This document shows, piece after piece, positions 43,982 to 53,107 of a stretch of 64,000 nucleotides of DNA. The stretch spans positions 186,001 through 250,000 of the forward strand of contig NZ_JANCTD010000004.1 in the NCBI RefSeq assembly GCF_024297185.1. The letters run 5' to 3'. The stretch is from Lewinella sp. JB7 (GTDB taxonomy: Bacteria; Bacteroidota; Bacteroidia; Chitinophagales; Saprospiraceae). The notes below the pieces were generated by a model. The model saw only the letters and a program-made list of their open reading frames with translations, had not been told where the DNA came from and made no database searches. A program made the translations under genes and the position numbers. Each line of letters opens with the position of its first letter. Within the stretch, counting starts at the first letter, position 1.

Positions 43982-44007
43982 GGGTAGGAAGTTAGTTCGT
44001 GAGTCAG

Positions 44008-44811
44008 TTAGTTCGTGAGCCGGGTGGCCTGACGGCCGATCTCGTTCCAGGAGGGGGCGGGGGCGGCGGGGTCCAGGGCTTTGCGGGCGGCGGTTTGTTC
44101 GAGGGGGGTACCGGTCCGGGCGGTGAGTTCCAGGGCGGCGCGGGCGCGGGAGCTAAGAAATCCATCGATGAAGCGCCAGAGCTCGGGACTAACCGGGCGG
44201 TGGGCACTCCGACGTTCGTCGGCGTAGTCGAGGAAGATATCGGCGAGCTTGGCGTTTTTACGTTCCTCGATGCGGTAGATGCGGTGCATCGGTCGGTCCA
44301 TGAACATCGCCTTGAGGACCATATGGTTCCAGGCATCTTCGGAGAGGTAACGGGCGGGGAAGGGATTCTCCAGGGCGATGGCATCGAATACGCCGACCAT
44401 ATTGGTCCGCAGGCCCTCGCGGGTGCGGGGTACGAAGTCGGCGGCATTGGGCAAAAAGTACAATCCCTTATACAGGGCGATGAGTTCCCGGTAATCCGCC
44501 GTACCGAAGAGGTCATCGAGGATGCGGACGTTGTCCTGCGCGGGCAGGGCCGTCATGAATAGTACCCGGGCGAGCTGGTCGGCGCTCCAGTTGGTGGCAC
44601 TGAAGTTGGGGTAAGCGACGTTCAGCGCACTCAGCTCCGATTCCGTAAAGTTGAGCTCTTCCTTCCCGACGAAGCGCGGGCAGGCCCCAAAGGCGAGGTA
44701 GAAGGTGCGGACTTTGAAGTCTTCGTCGAGGGAGGCCAGTTTACCCTCCAGCCAGCGAAAGGCATCCGGGGCAAGGTGTTTTTCTAAAATGTGGTGCAGT
44801 GGGTGATTCAT
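44008..44811 (-). CDS. eboA: EboA-family metabolite traffic protein
   Basis: 267 residues. Recognised from the EboA pattern in the C-terminal half (FMDRPMHRIYRIEERKNAKL, DYADERRSAHRPVSPELWRF) and its first place in the cluster. The function of EboA is not known; no catalytic motif is visible. The gene is 147 bases after uvrB on the same strand. Confidence 0.9.
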   Translation of the reverse strand: MNHPLHHILEKHLAPDAFRWLEGKLASLDEDFKVRTFYLAFGACPRFVGKEELNFTESELSALNVAYPNFSATNWSADQLARVLFMTALPAQDNVRILDDLFGTADYRELIALYKGLYFLPNAADFVPRTREGLRTNMVGVFDAIALENPFPARYLSEDAWNHMVLKAMFMDRPMHRIYRIEERKNAKLADIFLDYADERRSAHRPVSPELWRFIDGFLSSRARAALELTARTGTPLEQTAARKALDPAAPAPSWNEIGRQATRLTN

Positions 44812-44958
44812 GCGGTGTAATTAGGCCCGCCCGGGGCCTCGTGCGGGTAGCCAGCGCGAACGGGGTTCCCCGGGGAGGGGAACAAACTCAGAACGCAGCT
44901 TCCATTCCGGGATTGTTTGCGAACGAAGCTAAGAACTACGCGCCAAAAGGGCACGGTT

Positions 44959-47004
44959 TCAGTTCTCCTTTAGCATCATACCGCCCGTTTTCAGGCGGGC
45001 TTTGAGGGCGAACACCTCGTCGCGGTACTGGGCGGCACTCATGAAGTCGAGCTCCTTAGCCGCCTTCTTCATTTTTCGTTCGGACTCCTGAATGGCGAGC
45101 TCGAGTTGGTCTTTCGTCATGTGCTGCAGGACGGGGTCGGCCGCTACGCTGGGTTGGGTCTGCTCCACGTAGGCCCGCTTGCCGTTCTTGCCCCGGATAT
45201 CGAGGATGGTGCTGCGGTTGATGATCTCGTCCCGCGTCTTGGCCATGGTCATCGGCGTAATGTCGTTCTCCTCGTTGTAGGCCAGCTGAATGGCGCGGCG
45301 CCGGTTGGTCTCGTCGATGGTACGCCGCATGGAATCGGTGATCACGTCGGCGTACATAATGACCAGTCCGTTGCTGTTACGGGCCGCCCGGCCGGCCGTC
45401 TGGGTAAGGCTGCGTTCGTTGCGGAGGAAGCCCTCCTTATCGGCATCGAGGATAGCGACCAGGGAGACTTCTGGAAGGTCGAGTCCCTCCCGGAGGAGGT
45501 TCACGCCGACCAGTACGTCGAACTCCCCGAGGCGGAGGTCGCGCAGGATCTCCACCCGTTCCATCGTATCGACTTCGGAGTGAATGTAGCGGACCTTGAT
45601 GCTCATATTGGCGAAGTAGCTGGTCAGTTCCTCACTCATCCGCTTAGTCAGCGTAGTGACCAGTACGCGCTCATTGACCTTACGGCGCTCGTCGATCTCT
45701 TCGATGAGGTCATCGATCTGGTTGAGGCTCGGCCGTACTTCGATGGGTGGATCGAGCAAACCGGTGGGCCGGATCAGCTGCTCGACAATCTCGCCGCCGG
45801 TCTGTTCGAGCTCGTAGTCGCCGGGGGTGGCGGATACGTACACGACCTGGTTGATGAGGCTTTCGAACTCCGTGAAGTTGAGCGGCCGGTTGTCCATGGC
45901 CGAGGGAAGTCGGAAGCCGAAGTTGACCAGGGAGAGTTTGCGGGCCCGGTCGCCGCCGAACATGCCCCGGACCTGGGGAATGGTCACGTGGCTCTCGTCG
46001 ATGATCATGAGAAAATCATCGGGGAAGTAATCCAGTAGGCAGAAAGGTCGGGTGCCCGGTCGCCGCCCGTCGAAAAACCGGCTGTAGTTCTCTACCCCGT
46101 TACAGTAGCCAAGCTCCTTCATCATCTCCAAGTCGAAGCTGGTGCGTTCGTGAATGCGTTTTGCCTCCAGCAACCGGCCCTCCCGTTCGAAGTAGCGTTC
46201 CTGTTCGTAGAGCTCGTCCTCGATGTTGCGGATGATCCCGTTGAGGCGCTCCTTGGGGGCTACGTACAGATTGGCCGGAAAGATGGCGGCATTACGCATG
46301 GTTTCGATACGCTTGCCGGACTCGATCTCGATCCGTTCGATGGTTTCGATCTCATCGCCGAAGAAGACCACCCGGTAGCCGAACTCAACGTAGGGCAGGT
46401 TGATATCGACCGTATCGCCCCGCACCCGGAAGGTGGCGCGCCGGAAATCGGTCTCGGTGCGGCTGTAGAGGCTGTCGACCAGATCGTACAGGAAGCCGTT
46501 GCGACTCTTCGTTTGTCCGACCTCCAGGCGGATGATGCCCGACTTATAGTCCTCCGGATTACCCATACCGTAAATGCAGCTCACGGAAGCGACAATGATG
46601 ATGTCGCGGCGCCCCGAGAGCAGATTGGAGGTGGCCCGTAGCCGGAGCTTATCCACCTCCTCGTTGATGGCCAGGTCCTTCTCGATGAAGGTATCGGAGG
46701 TGGAGATGTAGGCTTCCGGTTGGTAGTAGTCGTAGTAGCTCACGAAGTACTCCACGGCATTGTCGGGGAAAAATTCCTTGAACTCCCCGTACAGCTGAGC
46801 GGTCAGTGTCTTGTTGTGCGTGAGGACCAGCGTGGGCCGATTCAACTGGGCGATCGTATTCGCCATGGTGAAGGTCTTTCCGGAGCCGGTGACGCCGAGC
46901 AGGACCTGTCCGCGCTCCCCCTGTTCGACACCCGCCACGAGTTTTTCGATGGCCTGGGGCTGATCGCCGGTAGGAGAGAATTTGGATTGGAGCTTAAAAG
47001 CCAT
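44959..47004 (-). CDS. uvrB: Excinuclease ABC subunit B
   Basis: 681 residues from the ATG at 47004 (MAFKLQSKFSPTGDQPQAIE). Nucleotide-excision-repair helicase-like subunit. Walker A is LLGVTGSGKTF; the damage-probing beta-hairpin is in YFVSYYDYYQPEAYI; helicase motifs include DESH, TLTKRMSEEL, GVNLLREGLDLPEVSLV and QTAGRAARN. A C-terminal UVR motif (LELAIQESERKMKKAAKELDF) binds UvrC. Full length. Confidence 0.98.
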   Translation of the reverse strand: MAFKLQSKFSPTGDQPQAIEKLVAGVEQGERGQVLLGVTGSGKTFTMANTIAQLNRPTLVLTHNKTLTAQLYGEFKEFFPDNAVEYFVSYYDYYQPEAYISTSDTFIEKDLAINEEVDKLRLRATSNLLSGRRDIIIVASVSCIYGMGNPEDYKSGIIRLEVGQTKSRNGFLYDLVDSLYSRTETDFRRATFRVRGDTVDINLPYVEFGYRVVFFGDEIETIERIEIESGKRIETMRNAAIFPANLYVAPKERLNGIIRNIEDELYEQERYFEREGRLLEAKRIHERTSFDLEMMKELGYCNGVENYSRFFDGRRPGTRPFCLLDYFPDDFLMIIDESHVTIPQVRGMFGGDRARKLSLVNFGFRLPSAMDNRPLNFTEFESLINQVVYVSATPGDYELEQTGGEIVEQLIRPTGLLDPPIEVRPSLNQIDDLIEEIDERRKVNERVLVTTLTKRMSEELTSYFANMSIKVRYIHSEVDTMERVEILRDLRLGEFDVLVGVNLLREGLDLPEVSLVAILDADKEGFLRNERSLTQTAGRAARNSNGLVIMYADVITDSMRRTIDETNRRRAIQLAYNEENDITPMTMAKTRDEIINRSTILDIRGKNGKRAYVEQTQPSVAADPVLQHMTKDQLELAIQESERKMKKAAKELDFMSAAQYRDEVFALKARLKTGGMMLKEN

Positions 47005-47061
47005 AGCGGTGGGAGTTACGGACGGTATGGGAACCGGATAAACCGGCTCAGGGTTGATTAC

Positions 47062-47089
47062 CCGTCCGACGGCTATAGCGGTTGGACGG
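47062..47089. repeat. Inverted copy of the GCTATAGCC repeat downstream of trmD
   Basis: 47071-47089 is the exact reverse complement of the 19 bases CCGTCCAACCGCTATAGCC that recur upstream of trmD. With the preceding CCGTCCGAC it forms a 28-base imperfect palindrome between the trmD stop and the uvrB start. Confidence 0.85.
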
Positions 47090-47104
47090 TCCCACCCTAC
47101 ACCA

Positions 47105-47782
47105 TCATTCCCCCAGCAGATCCGGCCGCCGTTCTTGCGTACGTTGTAGTGCTTGTTCCTCCCGCCATTCTTCGATTGCGCCGGTATTGCCGCTCCGCAG
47201 AACATCGGGGACTTCCCGGCCGCGCCACTCCGCCGGCCGGGTATAGACGGGAGGGGCCAGCAGGTCATCCTGAAAAGTATCGGTGAGTGCACTGGTTTCG
47301 TCGCCGATCACCCCGGGGAGAATGCGACCGATGCTGTCTACAACGACCGCCGCGGCCAGTTCTCCGCCGGAGAGTACGTAATCCCCGATGCTAATTTCCA
47401 GGGTAACGTATTCCTCGCGGATGCGCTCATCGATCCCTTTATAGTGGCCGCAGATGAGCAGGAGATTGCCGAGGAGGGAGAGGCGGTTGGCCCGACGTTG
47501 GGTGTAGCGTTCGCCGTCGGGGGTGAGGTAGATGATCTCGTCGTAGTCGCGCTGTTCGCGGAGTTCATCGATCAGGGCCGCCAGGGGTTCACACCGCATC
47601 ACCATGCCGGCACCGCCCCCGAATTGATAATCGTCGACGCTATTGTGCCTACCGAGGCCGAAGGGTCGCAGATCGTGTACGGCGATGCTGAGCAAGTTCT
47701 TATCCCGCGCCCGTTGCATGATGCTGTGGGAGAGGGGGCTATCGAGCAGTTCGGGGACAGTGGAAATAATGTCAATGTGCAT
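47105..47782 (-). CDS. trmD: tRNA (guanine-37-N1)-methyltransferase
   Basis: 225 residues from the ATG at 47782 (MHIDIISTVPELLDSPL). SPOUT trefoil-knot methylase: FGLGRHNSVDDYQFGGGAGMVMR, the SAM knot LLICGHYKGIDERIREE, and SIGDYVLSGGELAA. It methylates G37 of tRNAs reading CNN codons and prevents frameshifting; essential in most bacteria. It is bordered on both sides by the 17-bp repeat in opposite orientations. Confidence 0.97.
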   Translation of the reverse strand: MHIDIISTVPELLDSPLSHSIMQRARDKNLLSIAVHDLRPFGLGRHNSVDDYQFGGGAGMVMRCEPLAALIDELREQRDYDEIIYLTPDGERYTQRRANRLSLLGNLLLICGHYKGIDERIREEYVTLEISIGDYVLSGGELAAAVVVDSIGRILPGVIGDETSALTDTFQDDLLAPPVYTRPAEWRGREVPDVLRSGNTGAIEEWREEQALQRTQERRPDLLGE

Positions 47783-47829
47783 GGGAAAGCGGGCTTGCCG
47801 CAAAACTACGGCGACTACCCCGTCCGACC

Positions 47830-48112
47830 GCTATAGCCGTCCAACGGGGGAACACCATTCCATGACACACCCTCATTTTGGGGTACAACAGCCGCCCCAG
47901 GAGAAACTTAACCGGACTCCACCTACAGTAGACTGATGGGGGGTACAGCGGTCCAACGGCTATAGCCGTCCAACCGCTATAGCCGTCCAACGGGGGAACA
48001 CCGCTCCATGACACACCCTCATTTTAGGGTACAACGGCCGACACAAGAAACTTAACCGGACTCCACCTGCAGTAGACTGGTGGTGGGTACAGCCGTCCAA
48101 CCGCTATAGCCG
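47830..48112. repeat. Duplicated 146-bp unit upstream of trmD
   Basis: Two head-to-tail copies at 47830-47975 and from 47976 to about 48112. Shared parts are GCTATAGCCGTCCAACGGGG at the start, CCATGACACACCCTCATTTT, then AACTTAACCGGACTCCACCT, and CAGTAGACTG. Point differences (CCATTCC/CCGCTCC, AGCCGCCCCAGGAG/GGCCGACACAAG) show the copies have diverged a little. No ORF uses them. Confidence 0.88.
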
Positions 48113-48170
48113 TCCAACCGCTATAGCCGTCCAACCGCTATAGCCGTCCAACCGCTATAGCCGTCCAACC
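48103..48170. repeat. Four tandem copies of GCTATAGCCGTCCAACC (17 bp)
   Basis: Exact 17-base period at 48103, 48120, 48137 and 48154, with further copies starting at 47830, 47959 and 47976 and one inverted at 47071. The core GGCTATAGCC is a perfect palindrome. The stop codon of the MBL-fold hydrolase (48155-48157, minus strand TAG) is taken from the last GCTATAG. There is no spacer, so no CRISPR. Confidence 0.93.
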
Positions 48171-49201
48171 GCTCCGGACGACCCCGCCCCGAACCACCAC
48201 GGTTCATTAACGGCCGGCTGCAACAGATAATCCGACAAGCCGTGCCTACTCATCAGGCGGGACGCCCAGGATATAGGTTCTGAAGCCGGCTCGTTGCTCA
48301 GGTCATAGGTACCATGGTGCATCGGCCACCAGTACCGCGCCTCAAGATCACGGTAGCCGGTAAACGCCTCGGCCGGATTCGCGTGAGCTTCCCGCATCAT
48401 GTATTCGGGTGCATACGCGCCTATGCCCAACATCGCCACGTCGATGCCGGGAAACATGCGGCCGATCTCTTCCCAGTAAGGGGTCTTACCGCTATCGCCA
48501 CCGAAGTAGATTCTCCTGTCTTCCCCCTCCCCGACCGCAGCTTCAATCATGAAACTGCCCCACAGCACGTGGTTGAAATCCCGAAGCCCCCGACGGCACC
48601 AGTGGCGGGAGGGCAGTAAGTGAATGCTTACCCCCGTACCCGCCAGATCGTACCGCTGAAACCAGGCGGCCTCCTCCACGACGGTCTCCCCTACCCAGTC
48701 CTTAATGACCCCGGAAAGCCGCAAGGGACACAAAATCTTAGCAATGCGATTGTTCGCTACGATGGTCCGGATGCAGTCCTTGTCCACGTGATCGCGGTGA
48801 TCGTGACTCAGCAGCAGGTAGTCGATACCGCGCAAGTCACCGTACCCGAAGGGCGGATGTACCCGCCGCGGCACCAGCGGCATGTCGGTGAGTTGAGGGT
48901 CGGTGAGAAACCGCAAGCCGTTGAGCTGAAGCAAAAAACAGGCGTGTCCGAGCCACACGATCCAGTTGCGGCTGCGGTCGCCGAGGTAGCTGACGTCAGG
49001 ACTTACCCGCGGCACCCAGTGATCGCGCTTCTTTTCGGACCGCTGGGGATTCGGCGTGAGCATCATGCGCATCACCTTACTCCACCGGGGAGCGAAAGGC
49101 TCGTGCAGATACTGAAATTCCTTACCGACAATGGGATTGCCCCGCCACCTATCGGCACGCGCGGGGTGAACGGGGAGCGCTGGGTTCAGCAGGTATTCCA
49201 T
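48155..49201 (-). CDS. MBL-fold metallo-hydrolase, NAPE-PLD/UlaG-like
   Basis: 348 residues from the ATG at 49201 (MEYLLNPALPVHP); a TTG at 49249 would add 16 unlikely residues. Zinc sites: LGHACFLLQLNGLRFLTDP, then LLLSHDHRDHVDKD (HxHxDH), the YFGGDSGKTPYWEEIG Asp, and PMHHGTYDL. This subgroup resembles N-acyl-phosphatidylethanolamine phospholipase D; the substrate is unproven. Its last codons and stop lie inside the 17-bp repeat array, so the C-terminus may have been altered by repeat expansion. Confidence 0.9.
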   Translation of the reverse strand: MEYLLNPALPVHPARADRWRGNPIVGKEFQYLHEPFAPRWSKVMRMMLTPNPQRSEKKRDHWVPRVSPDVSYLGDRSRNWIVWLGHACFLLQLNGLRFLTDPQLTDMPLVPRRVHPPFGYGDLRGIDYLLLSHDHRDHVDKDCIRTIVANNRIAKILCPLRLSGVIKDWVGETVVEEAAWFQRYDLAGTGVSIHLLPSRHWCRRGLRDFNHVLWGSFMIEAAVGEGEDRRIYFGGDSGKTPYWEEIGRMFPGIDVAMLGIGAYAPEYMMREAHANPAEAFTGYRDLEARYWWPMHHGTYDLSNEPASEPISWASRLMSRHGLSDYLLQPAVNEPWWFGAGSSGAVGRL

Positions 49202-49696
49202 AGGTACATTCGGCGGGGACGCCGGTGCAGGGTAGTTCGGTAGGTGCAAAGGAGTTTGGTGGTATAAGGTTGAGCATTCCGGAACGATATTGAGGAATCT
49301 TCACCCATCATCACCGTGCCCGCCCCTCGTTTATCGGTCGCATACACATCCGCCAGACCCGTATCTATCCCTATACGAAGCCCACCCTACCCCACCCGCC
49401 TGTAGCAAATTCAACGGTACTTCAACCGGTACACACGGCACACCAGTCAAATTTGGTGCACCCAACCCACTAATTTCGTACGTACACTCATTGCGCGAAG
49501 GGATACTGTAGGTCCGAATCACTTACGGTGTCGAGCGTCCTCCTTTAGCCGGTTACTCCACGACCATCACCGCTGACCGGTCCTTCCTCCGTCGGCTCCT
49601 ACCGTAAACAGTCGCACCCTACATCTCCCTTGCTCCTTCAATCACCACTTTCGGAGGATTCGGCACTTTCCTACCGGGTAAGCGGACGAACCCGCG
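49202..49696. other. Gene-free stretch
   Basis: 495 bases between two minus-strand genes with no convincing ORF (a 73-codon plus-strand frame is Pro/Ser/His-rich and lacks family features). It is AT-richer than average and holds no repeat or hairpin that I can see. It must contain the promoter of the MBL-hydrolase gene. Confidence 0.6.
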
Positions 49697-50653
49697 CTAT
49701 TCTGCGTGGGGAAAGATCCGCCCCAAAAACCTAACGGCGTACTCCAGGGTAGGCTCGAACCACGGGTCGAGTAACCAAAACGCATGGGGGGCATCCGCGA
49801 AGGTTTGTACCTCACTGTACGTTCCTTGGCGATGGAGGATGTCAATGAAGTCCTGCCGCCCGGCGTGAAACCGGGGGTAGGAGCTGTTCACGAATAGAAA
49901 GGGCGGCGTACCGATCCCCGCGTATTCAAGAGGGGAAGCCTCCCGCCACTGCAGGTAGTTTCCCTTGAAGTCACCGAGCCAGGCGTTCGCCGACCGACCG
50001 GTCCACTCCGGCTCCGCTTCCGGATGAATGAAGGATACGATCCCGTCGATGTTGAGAACGGCCTGAACGTCGGCCGAGTACCCGACCCAGGGACTTACCG
50101 TGTCGTAGAGCAGCGGTCCGTTCGTGACGCCCAGCAGGGAAGCCAGCTGCCCCCCGGCCGAGCAACCGTAAGCCGCGATCCTATTGGTATCGATGCCGTA
50201 TTCTCCGGCGTGGGCCCGCATCCACCGCACGGCCTGCTTCAAATCGATCACCGCCGCCGGATAGGGCGCCTCGGCGCTGAGCCGGTACTCCGGGGTCACG
50301 GTGACGTAGCCGAGTCCGGCGAGGCGCTGCGCCATGGGCGTCAGATTTTCCTTGGAACCCGTCGTCCAGCCGCCGCCGTGAATCATAAGTACTCCGGGCC
50401 GAAGCTCGTCCGCGGGTAGGCGGAACACGTCCAGGTGCAACTCCCGATCGCCCGCCGCCGTGAAGTATACCCGGTTCGTATCCGCCACTACGCCCGCCGG
50501 AAGCCGGGGATACACCGGTCGCACGCCTGGGTAATCGCGCCGGATCTTTTCGAAGGACGAATGAATGGAATAGCTCGTGTCGCGGGGATGGTAACCCGAC
50601 TGGGCTTCCAGCGCGCCGAAAAACAGGAGAATCAGCAGTAGGACGAAGTGCAT
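49697..50653 (-). CDS. Secreted alpha/beta hydrolase (BD-FAE/esterase type)
   Basis: 318 residues with a signal peptide (MHFVLLLILLFFGALEAQ). Oxyanion motif MIHGGGWTTGS; nucleophile Ser in AAYGCSAGGQLASLLG; a late His in DAPHAFWLLDPW; the acid is probably Asp near GRQDFIDIL. It resembles feruloyl/acetyl esterases that trim plant or algal polysaccharides. It lies downstream of a second esterase and the uronate genes, so a role in pectin de-esterification is reasonable but inferred. Confidence 0.88.
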   Translation of the reverse strand: MHFVLLLILLFFGALEAQSGYHPRDTSYSIHSSFEKIRRDYPGVRPVYPRLPAGVVADTNRVYFTAAGDRELHLDVFRLPADELRPGVLMIHGGGWTTGSKENLTPMAQRLAGLGYVTVTPEYRLSAEAPYPAAVIDLKQAVRWMRAHAGEYGIDTNRIAAYGCSAGGQLASLLGVTNGPLLYDTVSPWVGYSADVQAVLNIDGIVSFIHPEAEPEWTGRSANAWLGDFKGNYLQWREASPLEYAGIGTPPFLFVNSSYPRFHAGRQDFIDILHRQGTYSEVQTFADAPHAFWLLDPWFEPTLEYAVRFLGRIFPHAE

Positions 50654-50725
50654 GGGCCAGAAACGTTTGCTTTACGGGGTGATCGTGGCACCCGCGCCCG
50701 CGCCCTACCGGCCCCGTTGCGGAAG

Positions 50726-51625
50726 TTACAGCGTGCGGAGCCAATTCGTGAAACGCTCCACCCAATCGTCGGGAGTCGTGGGGTTGTGGAGTCCGAAACC
50801 GTGCCCCCCGGCCGCGTAGAGGTGCAGTTCGGCGGGGACGCCGTGGTCGAGGCAACTGCGGTAGTACGCAAGGCTGTTCTCCACGGGTACGGCACCGTCG
50901 TCGGCCGCGTGCACCAGAAACGCGGGCGGACTATCGGAGGTGACGCGGCGCTCGGCCGAAAAGCGGATGACTTCCGCCTCGGTAGCCCGCTCCCCGAGCA
51001 AATTATTGCGGGACCCCCGGTGGGTGATCGAATCGGCGAAGCTGATCACGGGATACAGCAGAGCCGCGAAATCGGGCCGCACGGAGGTCGTATCGGTTTC
51101 GCCCGGATCGGCCACGCGATCGAACTGGGTGGCCGCCGTTGCCGCCAAATGACCGCCGGCCGAGAATCCCATAATGCCAATCTGATGGGGATCGACGCCG
51201 TAAGTGGCCGCCCGTTTGCGCACCGTGCGGATCGCCTGCTGGGCGTCCATCAGGGGGGCAAGCGACTTATCGACGTTCGTAGCGTCCTGCGGGATCCGAT
51301 ACTTGAGTACGAAGGCGGTGATGCTGTCGCGGTTCAGTCGCTCGGCGACCCACACGCCCTCCTTGTCGAAGGCCAGACGGGCGTATCCCCCACCCGGGCA
51401 GATGATGACGGCCTTTCCGTTGGGATGGTCGGGCAGAAAGGCGGTGAGTTCCGGCACGGCCACGTCGGCAATGCTCCGACCGCCGACTTCCCGCTCCTCG
51501 ACCGTTTCGGGATCGGCGACGGCGCGGGCGTTCGGTACGGGACCTTCGTAAAGGGGCTGGGTCTGTTGGGCGGGCATGGCGGTGCTTAGGGCGGCAATCA
51601 GCAGGCAGAGAAAGGGGCGATGCAT
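50726..51625 (-). CDS. Secreted alpha/beta hydrolase, acetylxylan-esterase-like
   Basis: 299 residues with a signal peptide (MHRPFLCLLIAALSTAMPAQ). Motifs: ICPGGGYARLAFDKEG, IGIMGFSAGGHLAATAAT (nucleophile Ser), FLVHAADDGAVPVENS (Asp) and AAGGHGFGL (His). This set is typical of Axe1/Axe7-type acetyl esterases of PULs. Start is three bases after the uxaB stop, so it is in that operon. Confidence 0.9.
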   Translation of the reverse strand: MHRPFLCLLIAALSTAMPAQQTQPLYEGPVPNARAVADPETVEEREVGGRSIADVAVPELTAFLPDHPNGKAVIICPGGGYARLAFDKEGVWVAERLNRDSITAFVLKYRIPQDATNVDKSLAPLMDAQQAIRTVRKRAATYGVDPHQIGIMGFSAGGHLAATAATQFDRVADPGETDTTSVRPDFAALLYPVISFADSITHRGSRNNLLGERATEAEVIRFSAERRVTSDSPPAFLVHAADDGAVPVENSLAYYRSCLDHGVPAELHLYAAGGHGFGLHNPTTPDDWVERFTNWLRTL

Positions 51626-51628
51626 AGG

Positions 51629-53074
51629 TTACGATTGATGAAGATGACGAACGGCGCCCGGTACGCCCACCGCTTCGATCCGGTGCAGGGTATCGGACAG
51701 CACTTGGTGGAGGCCGTCATGGGCGGTTAGGTCCCGGCCCCACGCCCGTTCCCATCCGAGCACCCGGCGGGCCAGGGCGTCGGCGTCCTCGGACTCGGAC
51801 CAGGCCGATTGCATGAATTCGATGGCCCAGTGATCATCCTTGAGGGGAATCGTACCGTCCCGGAAGTCCCCGCGGTAGAAGCGGATGAGGGCGGCCAGCG
51901 AAAGTACTAGGCGCGGCGGCCACTCCCCTCGTCGGTCGTGGTAGGCGAGCATGGTCGGCAGCACCCGTTCCCGGAATTTAGTGACCGAGTTCAGGCTGAT
52001 ACTCAGCAGGCGGTGGTGAATGAAGGGGTTCCGAAAGCGGTCGAGTACGTCGCGGGCGAATTGTTCCAGATCTACGCCCGGCAGATCGAGGGTAGGCAGG
52101 ATCTCCTCGAAGACCACCGCCCGGACGAAATTGCCGGTCAGCTCATCCTCCAGCGTCTCCCGCACCGTTTCCCGACCACAGAGATAGCCGACCGGCACCA
52201 TGGCCGTGTGGGTCCCGTTGAGGACGCTCACCTTACTGCGGCGGTATGGGGTGAGATCGTCGGTGTAGACGATGTTCAGGCCCAGCCGATCGAGGGGGAG
52301 CTCTTCGCGCACCGACGGCGGCGCGTCCACGGCCAGCAGGTGGTAGGGCTCGCCCTGGGTGATGGCCGCGTCGTCAAAACCGACGGTGGCCAGGGCGGCG
52401 GCTTCCTCCTGCTTTCCCACGCCGGGTACGATACGGTCGACCAGGGTATTACAGAAGATACACGCTTCATTCACCCACCGGGAAAAAGCGTGCCCCAGCT
52501 TCCAATGATCGGCGTACCGCAACACTTTCTCCCGCAGCACCCTGCCGTTGTCGACCAGAAGTTCCATCGGCAGGATCACGCATCCCCGCTCGCTCGCGCC
52601 CCCGAAATGATCGAACCGGCGGTGCAGCCACCGCGTCAGCTTGGCCGGAAATTCGGCCGGAGGCGCGTCGTCACCGGCATCTTCGGCGGAAAAGCGGATG
52701 CCCGCCTCCGTCGTATTGGACAGAACGTACCGCATGTCCGGGTTTTCGGCCGTGCGCAGGAAGCTCGCCCAGTCGCGGTCGAGACTCAGCACCCGGCTGA
52801 CGTTGGTGATGAGGTCGTAGCGGTCGACCAGCTCACCGTTCCTGATGCCCTTGGTGAGTACGTGGTACAACCCCTCCTGCTCCCGCCACCTTCGGTAGAT
52901 CTCCCGGTCGGAATTGTTGGCGACCACGACTCCCAGCGGGCGTTCGCTCTGCTGGTTGTAAACGTCGAGGATCCAGCCGGCGAAACCCCGGAGAAAATTG
53001 CCCCCGCCAAACTGAAGGACGCGTTCCGGGGGCGGGGAGGCCACGCCTGCCGTGGTACGGTTGAGTGTCTGCAT
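51629..53074 (-). CDS. uxaB: Tagaturonate reductase
   Basis: 481 residues. Polyol dehydrogenase family: Rossmann motif VLQFGGGNFLRGFAGWILD, then PMELLVDNG, the catalytic-type VNEACIFCNTLVDRIVPG, and SVLNGTHTAMVPVGYL. It reduces D-tagaturonate to D-altronate with NADH, the second step of galacturonate breakdown, in the cytoplasm. It starts 33 bases after uxaA. The first-step enzyme, uronate isomerase (UxaC), is not in the window. Confidence 0.93.
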   Translation of the reverse strand: MQTLNRTTAGVASPPPERVLQFGGGNFLRGFAGWILDVYNQQSERPLGVVVANNSDREIYRRWREQEGLYHVLTKGIRNGELVDRYDLITNVSRVLSLDRDWASFLRTAENPDMRYVLSNTTEAGIRFSAEDAGDDAPPAEFPAKLTRWLHRRFDHFGGASERGCVILPMELLVDNGRVLREKVLRYADHWKLGHAFSRWVNEACIFCNTLVDRIVPGVGKQEEAAALATVGFDDAAITQGEPYHLLAVDAPPSVREELPLDRLGLNIVYTDDLTPYRRSKVSVLNGTHTAMVPVGYLCGRETVRETLEDELTGNFVRAVVFEEILPTLDLPGVDLEQFARDVLDRFRNPFIHHRLLSISLNSVTKFRERVLPTMLAYHDRRGEWPPRLVLSLAALIRFYRGDFRDGTIPLKDDHWAIEFMQSAWSESEDADALARRVLGWERAWGRDLTAHDGLHQVLSDTLHRIEAVGVPGAVRHLHQS

Positions 53075-53107
53075 ACTGTCTTTTGGGTGGGTCGAGGATA
53101 CGAAGAT

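Noticed and set aside
48103-48170. Possible CRISPR array
   Set aside because: Units are contiguous with no unique spacers, are only 17 bp, and no cas gene is near.
49290-49511. 73-codon plus-strand ORF in the gap between the MBL hydrolase and the esterase
   Set aside because: Pro/Ser/His-rich composition, no family resemblance, no promoter or terminator, and a longer gene-free context.
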